The notes under the pieces: generated by a model
The model's input: only the letters and a program-made list of their open reading frames with translations
Databases searched by the model: none
Told to the model about the DNA's origin: nothing
Translations under genes and position numbers: made by a program
DNA from: a virus
Direction: 5' to 3' (one strand)
IMG/VR virus record: IMGVR_UViG_3300025128_000015
Span: 62,001-126,000 of that record
Length of the DNA: 64,000 nucleotides
In this document: one piece after another, positions 57,145 to 64,000 of the stretch
Layout of the letters: every line of letters starts with the position of its first letter
Position numbering within the stretch: the first letter of the stretch is position 1

Positions 57145-57473
57145 AAATTGAATTCGATAGATTCACCATTAGAATCATTCCTGAAAATGAACAGGATGTA
57201 GCTTTCATAGAAGATACTATGGGTCTATGTGAGGATGGTGCTACTTTGTCTCTCGAAAGAATTGATAGTGAAAATATTGACATGGGGTTTAGATTGGAAA
57301 CCGATTTGCCAAATATGCCAAAACCTAGTAGAAACCAATCAAAAAAGAAAGTTGAAACATTTCAAAGACCTATAGACGATCTTATTGATGTCGTAGGGTC
57401 ATGGGACGGTCCACCATATAAAAGAAGCGGCGATACGAAAGAGCTAGACGAAAATTGGAGTAAAGAAGATTGA
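57141..57473 (+). CDS. Hypothetical acidic protein
   Basis: 110 aa. Beta-rich start (IEFDRFTIRIIPENEQDV), Pro/Lys middle and charged end. ATG overlaps the previous stop. No family is recognised. Confidence 0.55.
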   Translation: MKIEFDRFTIRIIPENEQDVAFIEDTMGLCEDGATLSLERIDSENIDMGFRLETDLPNMPKPSRNQSKKKVETFQRPIDDLIDVVGSWDGPPYKRSGDTKELDENWSKED

Positions 57474-57628
57474 GCCCATATCACTCACATGAAGAAATAA
57501 CAGATGAACAAATAAGAGAGTGGTACAGTAAGGCTAGCTTAAATAAATTTAATGTTTTCGATGATTATAATAAGATCATACTTCAATTGTGTAGAAAACT
57601 ATTAGAAGGTATTGATGATGAAAAATGA
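57470..57628 (+). CDS. Small hypothetical protein
   Basis: 52 aa, TTG start overlapping the previous stop. Helical (EEITDEQIREWYSKA, DDYNKIILQLCRKLLE). Overlaps the coiled-coil gene by 11 nt. Confidence 0.48.
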   Translation: MSPYHSHEEITDEQIREWYSKASLNKFNVFDDYNKIILQLCRKLLEGIDDEK

Positions 57629-57833
57629 AAAAGTTGTCGAAAAATTAAAATTACAGATTAAGCAATTGAATGAAGAAATTGCAAAACTGATAGACGAGAA
57701 CCAATCTTTATGGGATATGCTTGAAGAAATAACAGCATCCGATATAAAGAATTGGTCGGAAACTCTTCAAAAAGAACATGAAAAAATAAAATTTGATAAG
57801 TTGATGATTACAAAAAAGATGGGTAATGCATAG
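57618..57833 (+). CDS. Small coiled-coil protein
   Basis: 71 aa from the ATG at 57618 (AAGG 8 nt upstream; 57615 also possible). Heptad-rich helix KLKLQIKQLNEEIAKLIDEN. Its final codons form part of the repeated GCATAGTTACTTAT sequence. Confidence 0.55.
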   Translation: MKNEKVVEKLKLQIKQLNEEIAKLIDENQSLWDMLEEITASDIKNWSETLQKEHEKIKFDKLMITKKMGNA

Positions 57834-57847
57834 TTACTTATGTAATT

Positions 57848-59767
57848 ATGAAAAAGTTTTTGCTCATATTATCATTGGGTTTCATCTCTTTATCGTGTAG
57901 TGACCTCTTCATGGATGATCCGCAAATGACGTTTGCTGATATATCGCAAGCAGATGATGAAGAACTACCTACAGTTGTACCTTCGGAGAAATATAAGTTA
58001 GACTGTTATCGTACAGAATACTATTTTTGTCCAGGAGTTAGTGGACCTTTATTTAGGATTGCTGTTGTAAAAGATATTTGTAAAGATCCTCCAGAAGTTA
58101 TTTCGATGAGTGAGTGTGAAGAATTTCTTGAATGTGATCCTAGTCAGTTTAAAATGGGCGAAGAAGATTGTGTAACCCCAATGGGATTACCAGGTAAAAA
58201 AACCATCTATTGTGATAAAGGACATATCAAAGAAGGAAAATGTGAAACTGAATGTATCGAAGAAATCTGTGACGGTCTAGACAATGATTGTGATGGTGAA
58301 ATTGATGAAGGCCAATTAAATGCTTGCGGCGAGTGCGGCGCGGAAGATCCAGAGATATGTGATGGTATTGATAATGATTGTAACGGATTGGTCGATGAAA
58401 ATTTAGTTAGACCGTGTAACACAGAATGTGAAAGCGGTTATGAAACTTGTGTCGACGGTGATTGGGGTTCCTGTACAGCGAAACAGCCCGAAGAAGAAAT
58501 ATGTGATGGATTTGATAATGACTGCGACGGCGCCGTTGATGAAGGCTTAGATTGTCTTTGTACTATTCAAGACATTGGAACTTTATTTCCTTGTGAAGAA
58601 GATCCACTGCTTTGTGGTACAGGATATAAAACTTGTGAATGTAAAACACAAGATTGCACAGTAATTGGTTTTACTCCCTGTTTTGCTATGTGTGCATGGC
58701 AAACTCCATTGGATCCAAATTGTGATCCTCTTTTAGGTATGGCGCTTCCATATGAGCTATGTAATAATCATGATGATAATTGTAATCAGTTGATTGATGA
58801 AGATTTATATAAGATGTGTTATACCGGACCTCCGGACACTCTCAACGTAGGAATCTGTCTAGCTGGTATGCAAACATGTGAGAAGGGCGCCTGGGGGCAT
58901 TATAACGCATCCGGAGTGTTTATACAGGGGTATTGTAAGGATGAGGTCTTGCCGCTCTTAGAGGATAGCTGTAATGGGCAAGATGACGATTGTGATGGAG
59001 AGGTTGATAAAGAAGGTGAAATGGAAGATACTGACATTCTCTTTATTATTGATTGGTCTGGATCTATGCATTCTGAAATTGAAGCTGTATTAATGGCCTT
59101 AAATCAATTCGCTAAGAATTATAAAGACGAAGAAGTTATACAATGGGGATTAATTGTTGGTCCGCGGGTTCCTGGTAATTATGGTGCTAAGAATTACTTA
59201 GAAATAGTTAGTAATTTGGCATCATTTGAAGACTTTATGAATAAATTTTCTTCTCTCGACAAAAATACAATGAACGGACAACACGAAATGCTTTATGATG
59301 CTGTGTATCTTTCCTTAATGGATTTGACAGGTGCAGAGCCATGGAGCTTGGACGAAATGACATGGACAACAATGGTTGGAGATGCAATACAAGAATCGAT
59401 TCCAGAACTTGAAAATTTTAAAATTAACTGGCGTCCGAATGCAAAAAGAGTTATTATTACCTTCTCCGATGAACATGGGCAAAGCTTTATGATACCAAAA
59501 AGTATTTTAGGTGGTAGTTGGAATTCAAATTACGATGGAGTAACACAAGATATTCTATTAAGTATGATTGCGACGTCGCTAGATACGGTTATATATACTT
59601 TTAGTAATCTAACAAGCAAAAATTCTTCAATGCCGTTTGGCGATACTGGATGGGAACCTTTGGCTCTTATCAATGGTGGAAAGTGGTATGAGCTAAGCCA
59701 TAGTTCTACGCAAATGTATTCAAATCTTATGGAAATTATAGATAAAGAGGTTTGTGGAAACGAATAA
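57848..59767 (+). CDS. MopE-repeat and VWA-domain surface lipoprotein
   Basis: 639 aa. FLLILSLGFISLSC is a lipoprotein signal. Five copies of the MopE-type motif follow (ICDGLDNDCDGEIDEG and relatives, between residues about 135 and 395), a Cys-paired, Asp-rich, probably calcium-binding unit. Then comes a VWA domain with MIDAS D402-W-S-G-S. The combination is typical of secreted bacterial proteins, notably in Myxococcota, and very unusual in a phage. It may be displayed on the host cell, acting in superinfection control or adhesion, or be a virion adhesin. Confidence 0.85.
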   Translation: MKKFLLILSLGFISLSCSDLFMDDPQMTFADISQADDEELPTVVPSEKYKLDCYRTEYYFCPGVSGPLFRIAVVKDICKDPPEVISMSECEEFLECDPSQFKMGEEDCVTPMGLPGKKTIYCDKGHIKEGKCETECIEEICDGLDNDCDGEIDEGQLNACGECGAEDPEICDGIDNDCNGLVDENLVRPCNTECESGYETCVDGDWGSCTAKQPEEEICDGFDNDCDGAVDEGLDCLCTIQDIGTLFPCEEDPLLCGTGYKTCECKTQDCTVIGFTPCFAMCAWQTPLDPNCDPLLGMALPYELCNNHDDNCNQLIDEDLYKMCYTGPPDTLNVGICLAGMQTCEKGAWGHYNASGVFIQGYCKDEVLPLLEDSCNGQDDDCDGEVDKEGEMEDTDILFIIDWSGSMHSEIEAVLMALNQFAKNYKDEEVIQWGLIVGPRVPGNYGAKNYLEIVSNLASFEDFMNKFSSLDKNTMNGQHEMLYDAVYLSLMDLTGAEPWSLDEMTWTTMVGDAIQESIPELENFKINWRPNAKRVIITFSDEHGQSFMIPKSILGGSWNSNYDGVTQDILLSMIATSLDTVIYTFSNLTSKNSSMPFGDTGWEPLALINGGKWYELSHSSTQMYSNLMEIIDKEVCGNE

Positions 59768-59768
59768 T

Positions 59769-59777
59769 CTATTTATA
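59769..59777 (+). promoter_or_regulatory. Candidate late-promoter motif CTATTTATA
   Basis: Directly after the lipoprotein stop and 14 nt before the fibre-like gene; also followed by GGGAG. Confidence 0.42.
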
Positions 59778-59791
59778 TTGGGAGAAATATT

Positions 59792-61120
59792 ATGGGTAGT
59801 ATATATGGAGCTGATGCATCTATCACTGGATCTCTTGCAGTTGATGGTGATATTGACTTAGGCAGTGGTGATGATGATATAAATGTTGATTCTGGAACTT
59901 TGTTTATTGATGCTGATAATAATAGAGTTGGAATAGGAACGTTAACGCCCGACTATACACTTGACGTGGTAGGCAATATTGGAGTAGATCAATATATTTA
60001 TCACAATGGAGATGGTAACACACTCATCAATTTTGCTGATGATAAAATAGTCCTCAAGGCTGGCGGAAAAGCGATGGTTACTATGGAGGAAAAAGGTTCT
60101 GCTCCTCACGATGTTACCATTAATGACGGAGGCAACAATGTTGACTTTATTGTTAAGGGCAACGGCTCCAACGAAGGAAATCCGCTTCTAATGTGTGATG
60201 CTTCTACCGGTAGAGTAGGAATCAACGGCGTAGGTTCTCCCGAATGTGAATTGCATGTTGATGGCGACGTTAAAATCGCTGCTAGCTCAGGAGACACCAG
60301 CTTGATTGTACAAGGTACACAAGACGTTACACTCGGATTGGTCGCAGATACCGACAACTCAGGAGGAGAAGATCAAAACCCTAGTCTTTATATGTCACAG
60401 GAAACTTCAACAGCCGGGGCCTATCAATTTCTAATGGGTTTAGAAGGAACTGCCAATTTAAGTTTTACAGGCTCGTATACTAATCAACCATTTATTCTTT
60501 CGTTAAATTCTGAGACTCATAACTCCCTTCGAACATTTCAAATTGCCACAGCAGATGGTAATGATGTTTCGTCTAGATTTTCTATCGCAACAGGTGGTAG
60601 GATAGCTATTGGAGATGCAGTCCAAGCTGCTGATGCTCGTTTACATATTAAAGAAACCGTTGGTGATATTTTCAAAATGGAAAATACTACTGCTTATGGA
60701 ATTACTTATGGTCAATTGGTAAAAGAAAGCTTAACTCTTACTGACGGTGGATCGCCTTTAGATACAACTTTAGATCTTCCTGCTGCTTCTATGATTACAG
60801 ACGTTCTGATAACAATCAAAACAGCCGGCGGTGGTACAGCACATACAATCGATAACGTTGCTTTAACATATGGTGGTTCAACATCTAATATCAAAGGATC
60901 TAGTTTTTCTGGTCTGAGCTTAATTAATAATCCTTCTCAAGGAGTTGCTGCAGGAACACAATATGTTGTAGGAAATACAGATCAAAGTTTTCCTGCCGGC
61001 CGAGCAACAATGCTGCTTGCTGGTACTGCAGACGTAAAACTAGTTTACACAGATACAAATATTACCACTGAACCTATCGTAGATGTTGTGGTATTCTATA
61101 AGAAATTTGATACATCTTAA
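59792..61120 (+). CDS. Tail-fibre-like beta-rich virion protein
   Basis: 442 aa. Repetitive short beta units, including VGIGTLTPDYTLDVVGNI, a motif widespread in tail fibres and related repeat proteins, plus Gly/Asp/Thr-rich strands (SITGSLAVDGDIDLGS). The C-terminal 140 residues look like a separate globular domain. No chaperone autocleavage motif was seen. Likely receptor-binding or a decoration fibre. Confidence 0.78.
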   Translation: MGSIYGADASITGSLAVDGDIDLGSGDDDINVDSGTLFIDADNNRVGIGTLTPDYTLDVVGNIGVDQYIYHNGDGNTLINFADDKIVLKAGGKAMVTMEEKGSAPHDVTINDGGNNVDFIVKGNGSNEGNPLLMCDASTGRVGINGVGSPECELHVDGDVKIAASSGDTSLIVQGTQDVTLGLVADTDNSGGEDQNPSLYMSQETSTAGAYQFLMGLEGTANLSFTGSYTNQPFILSLNSETHNSLRTFQIATADGNDVSSRFSIATGGRIAIGDAVQAADARLHIKETVGDIFKMENTTAYGITYGQLVKESLTLTDGGSPLDTTLDLPAASMITDVLITIKTAGGGTAHTIDNVALTYGGSTSNIKGSSFSGLSLINNPSQGVAAGTQYVVGNTDQSFPAGRATMLLAGTADVKLVYTDTNITTEPIVDVVVFYKKFDTS

Positions 61121-61171
61121 TAAAAGTTGTTTTTTTGTATTTTTTATATTTATTAGAGGAGCTTTGCTATA

Positions 61172-62158
61172 ATGTATACATGGAAAAAATTCATTGAAGA
61201 AACAAAAAAGGTCGACTTAGAGGGTTTTAAGTTTCAAGATACCTTAAACCCTAAAGTTTGGGACAGAAAGCATCTAAAATCTGATGTTCGCGATAAGTTA
61301 ATGGCAATTGCAACGGACTTTTTCGTTGGACTTGGCTTCGATGAGAAGTTAATAGACGATATAACCTTTACAGGATCACTGGCAAACTACAATTGGTCCA
61401 ATTATTCAGATGTTGACTTGCATATTTTGGTCGATTTTACAAAAATTGATGAAAACACAAAGTTAGTTGGTGAATTCTTTCGAGCAAAGACGTCAATTTG
61501 GAACCAAAAACACAATATTGAGATTTTTGGATTCGATGTAGAACTTTATGTACAAGATTCTAATGAACCACACATATCAACAGGCGTTTATTCTGTTCAA
61601 AATCGTGATTGGTTGAAAAAACCTTCTAAGTCAAAGCGTAAGATTGATCTAGAAACAGTAAAGATCAAAGCATTTTCTCTTATGGATCAGATTGAAAGGG
61701 CAGAAGACTTGTATGATAGCCAAGATTATCAAGAAGCAAAGGATTATGCAGTAAAATTGAAGGATAAGATCAAGAATTTGCGTCGAACAGGGCTTTACAC
61801 CGGTGGACAATACTCAATTGAGAACATTGTTTTCAAAGTATTGCGTAGAAACGGGTATTTGGGACAACTATTTGGTTTAATTGGTCGTTCTTACGACAAA
61901 ATCATGTCTCTTAACGGCAATTTTGAGAAAAAATTGAAAATTTACGTAAATAAAGGCGAAGAAAACGAAAATGATGGCTTTAATCGTCTAGAAGAAGAAG
62001 AAAAGTACCAAAAAAGGGTCAAATCGCGCCACAAAAGGCTGAAAACAGCCAATTTAGGGCACTCTGTAGGCATTAAAACCCCTAATAGTGGTCCATATAA
62101 CGAAGATCCAGAGCTAAAAAGGGCTAAATCAGCCCCTCCAGGTTTTGGGGGTTCTTGA
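61172..62158 (+). CDS. Pol-beta-type nucleotidyltransferase with type B leader
   Basis: 328 aa. TGSLANYNWSNYSDVDLHIL carries the GSx..SDxDxH/L pattern of minimal nucleotidyltransferases, with a further Asp/Glu in VELYVQD. It begins MYTWKKFIEETKK, close to T4 MKTYQEFIAEA. The C-terminus is basic and repetitive (EKYQKRVKSRHKRLKTANL). It may modify a host protein or RNA, or a nucleotide, after injection. Target unknown. Confidence 0.8.
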   Translation: MYTWKKFIEETKKVDLEGFKFQDTLNPKVWDRKHLKSDVRDKLMAIATDFFVGLGFDEKLIDDITFTGSLANYNWSNYSDVDLHILVDFTKIDENTKLVGEFFRAKTSIWNQKHNIEIFGFDVELYVQDSNEPHISTGVYSVQNRDWLKKPSKSKRKIDLETVKIKAFSLMDQIERAEDLYDSQDYQEAKDYAVKLKDKIKNLRRTGLYTGGQYSIENIVFKVLRRNGYLGQLFGLIGRSYDKIMSLNGNFEKKLKIYVNKGEENENDGFNRLEEEEKYQKRVKSRHKRLKTANLGHSVGIKTPNSGPYNEDPELKRAKSAPPGFGGS

Positions 62159-62169
62159 TATAAAGCAAA

Positions 62170-62178
62170 CTATTTATA
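62170..62178 (+). promoter_or_regulatory. Candidate late-promoter motif CTATTTATA
   Basis: It ends 3 nt before the ATG at 62182, so transcripts may favour the second ATG at 62194. Confidence 0.38.
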
Positions 62179-62181
62179 GTT

Positions 62182-63459
62182 ATGGATTTTAAAATGGATA
62201 AAGAGTTCAAGATCAACAACCATACAGATATGGACGTTAACGGTTTATCTGGTGAAATTACTAGACTATATCCTTATGCAAAGGAAAAATTAGGTTTTGA
62301 TAAGCCAGTTATCATTAATTTGCTGTCTGATCCCAAAAATAGCAAGAACATCTTTGGAAAAACAGCTCAATATAGTCCCTCCGACATGACTATTGATATA
62401 TTTGTTGATGGCCGACATCCAAAAGACATATTACGTTCTTTATCACATGAATTAGTGCATCATTCACAAAATTGTAGAGGAGACTTTGATAATTTAGATT
62501 CTACAGGAGAAGGGTATGCACAAAAAAATCCTTTTTTAAGAAAATTGGAAGCTGAAGCCTATTTACTAGGCAACGGTTTGCTATTTCGCGACTTTGAAGA
62601 TATGAGGAAATCAAAAATGAAAACTAACGAAAACAAATTCAACTTAAGAGATATGATTAGAGGAGTTCTCAAAGAAACATTCAATAATACATCGATAGAA
62701 GAAGATGCTTATGAAGATGAGCCAATGGAAGAAGGTGAAGAACAAATCGAAGCTTTCGATGAAGCAAAATTACCAAAAAACTGGCGGAGCCTTCCAACAA
62801 ACCATCCTGCTAGAGTAGCATTCCGTAAAAAGTATCGTGCACGCGGGGCAAAAAGGTCCGCGAAAAGAAAATCTGGTGGACCTAAAGTTGCTAGAACCAT
62901 GAACTTTTCTGATAAAGAGGGTAGTGTAATTACAGCAAAACCAAGAAAAGGTAGAGAAATGAAATTTTCTGATAAAGAGGGTAGTGTAATTACAGCAAGA
63001 CCATCGAAAAGGCGTAGAAGAAAAGGTCAAAGAAGCAGTGATAAAATGAGCAATCTCGCAAAACTTTTAAAGCTAACGGAACCAGAAAAGATGTTTGCTA
63101 AAAAGGGTAGTAAACCAAAAGGACCAAGAAGTCCCGATGCCATGGATGCAGCTATGAAGGCAGCAGGTGTAACTAAGAAAGATAGGCAACCTGGATACAG
63201 TTTTGATACAAAGAAAATAGCTGGTAAAGGTGAAGATGCTAAGATTGCTAAAACCATGGATAGAGAAGTTGAAGGTGATCCTGGTGCTAATATATTGGCT
63301 CTCATGAAGAATAAGGGAGATGAGAAACCCAAACGAATGACGGCGGATCCGGTGAAAGATCAGCTTAGAGAAGCAAAAAATAATGTAGATAATCGAAATG
63401 ATAAAGAGTGGTACAATGACACTCTTTTCGAAAATCTCGTTAAAAAATGGACAAAGTAA
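62182..63459 (+). CDS. Zinc metalloprotease-like virion protein
   Basis: 425 aa. LSHELVHHSQNCRGDFDN has the HExxH zinc site, with Glu in LEAEAYLLGN as a likely third ligand. The domain ends near residue 140. A leader-like helix FNLRDMIRGVLKET follows, then a basic C-terminal half with LPKNWRSLPTNHPARVAFRK, shared with the protein at 45829, and a tandem repeat FSDKEGSVITA. It may process virion proteins or host-wall components. No clear ribosome site precedes 62182; ATG 62194 is possible. Confidence 0.78.
   Translation: MDFKMDKEFKINNHTDMDVNGLSGEITRLYPYAKEKLGFDKPVIINLLSDPKNSKNIFGKTAQYSPSDMTIDIFVDGRHPKDILRSLSHELVHHSQNCRGDFDNLDSTGEGYAQKNPFLRKLEAEAYLLGNGLLFRDFEDMRKSKMKTNENKFNLRDMIRGVLKETFNNTSIEEDAYEDEPMEEGEEQIEAFDEAKLPKNWRSLPTNHPARVAFRKKYRARGAKRSAKRKSGGPKVARTMNFSDKEGSVITAKPRKGREMKFSDKEGSVITARPSKRRRRKGQRSSDKMSNLAKLLKLTEPEKMFAKKGSKPKGPRSPDAMDAAMKAAGVTKKDRQPGYSFDTKKIAGKGEDAKIAKTMDREVEGDPGANILALMKNKGDEKPKRMTADPVKDQLREAKNNVDNRNDKEWYNDTLFENLVKKWTK
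62905..62998 (+). repeat. 34-bp tandem repeat in the metalloprotease gene
   Basis: Two identical 34-bp copies, 62905-62938 and 62965-62998, period 60 bp, beginning TTTTCTGATAAAG. They encode the repeated FSDKEGSVITA unit. Confidence 0.85.
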
Positions 63460-64000
63460 ATGGATCCCAACATTGTTAAAGTTGAAGCTGCAAATACGGA
63501 TGGTTATTTAACTTCTACAAACTCAAATTGGGCTACAGCTAAAGGTGCAGCATCTGGAGGTACCGGATCTGGCGATACTGATACTTCTGCCAATTATTTA
63601 GAGATAAAAGCTGTTTTAAGTAGCGGTGATTACATAATAAGAAGAGCATTTATGCATTTTTCCTTTTCTTCTTTTATTGTCGACGATATTTCTAGTATAA
63701 ATATTCATTTTGGTGGAATTACCGGATATGTTGGAGATAAAATCATATTTGTTCAAAGTACAGCGTTTGATGATGCATTAAGTGCTGCAGATTTTGATGC
63801 TATAGTAACAACATCGTCAGGTGTCTATTCTGGAGCTACTGGGCATACATTATTAGAAAATGCTAATACTGTTGCTTTAAATTCAAATGCAATAAGAGAT
63901 GCCAAGGCAAATAAAGTCCTCCAGGTAGCTATTTTAGATTTTACTCATGATCTTTCGAATTCGGCGCCGACAGGAACAAGTTCTGTTTCTAGGATTGCAT
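63460..64000 (+). CDS. Fibre-like protein, N-terminal part (runs off the window)
   Basis: 180 codons visible; the ATG is next to the previous stop. Gly/Ser/Ala-rich start, then LEIKAVLSSGDYIIRRAFMH and beta strands, similar to carbohydrate-binding or DNRLRE-type jelly-roll repeats. Probably a tail-fibre or baseplate appendage. The end is outside the window. Confidence 0.65.
   Translation, partial: MDPNIVKVEAANTDGYLTSTNSNWATAKGAASGGTGSGDTDTSANYLEIKAVLSSGDYIIRRAFMHFSFSSFIVDDISSINIHFGGITGYVGDKIIFVQSTAFDDALSAADFDAIVTTSSGVYSGATGHTLLENANTVALNSNAIRDAKANKVLQVAILDFTHDLSNSAPTGTSSVSRIA

Overview
The window reads as one contiguous piece of a large, lytic-looking tailed-phage genome, probably a marine T4-like myovirus of a Gram-negative host. 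The reasons are near-continuous coding on the + strand with 4-14 nt overlaps, phage-type replication and nucleotide genes, five tRNA genes, endolysin-type enzymes and tail-fibre-like proteins. Lipoprotein signals and lytic transglycosylases fit a Gram-negative host. A MopE/VWA lipoprotein of a kind common in Myxococcota-type proteomes hints at a deltaproteobacterium-like host, but that is inference. No capsid, terminase or portal gene is recognisable here.

1-18.4 kb is the replication and nucleotide block: SlyD-like tail, RecA/UvsX, 5'-3' exonuclease, DnaB-type helicase, B12-dependent ribonucleotide reductase, GroES-like co-chaperonin, two transglycosylase-type proteins, cysteine synthase, DnaE-type DNA polymerase, dUTPase, a DUF3310-type protein, a CBS-less IMPDH/GMPR-family enzyme, a sigma-region-4-like protein and a very acidic protein. 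18.5-31.1 kb mixes ClpP-like proteases (two), an amidase endolysin, GroEL, glutaredoxin, PAP2 phosphatase, peptide deformylase, adenylosuccinate-synthetase-like PurA, tRNAs for Arg, Met, Thr, Leu and Asn, and a UV-damage endonuclease.

31.1-45.6 kb is an accessory region of tiny genes. It holds most of an expanded family of 50-85 aa MKVGDLV proteins, at least 18 copies across the window, chained by an identical 14-nt stop/start overlap. It also holds a set of 26-46 aa membrane peptides, a MoxR ATPase/VWA pair, a zinc-knuckle protein and a sigma-70-family factor. Nearly every transcription unit here starts with one recurrent promoter (TTGTCT/TTGACN, exactly 16 bp, TATNNT, then a conserved GTAAC initiation region), and the sigma gene itself carries it. 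Two unannotated structured RNAs lie here: a four-hairpin RNA closed by a 12-bp stem at 40433-40577, and a pseudoknot candidate at 35688-35783.

45.8-64 kb looks like a late virion-protein block. Many products begin, and some end, with one of two short leader modules (KITKxxLKxIIxEEL or LLxENWRKFINE). These resemble T4 capsid-targeting sequences and sit on lysine-rich DNA-binding-like proteins, a NUDIX hydrolase, a nucleotidyltransferase and others. The block ends with a MopE/VWA lipoprotein, a tail-fibre-like protein, a zinc metalloprotease and the start of another fibre-like gene. A second motif, CTATTTAT, precedes several of these genes and may be the late promoter.

All functional calls come from reading motifs by eye. 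No database search was run.
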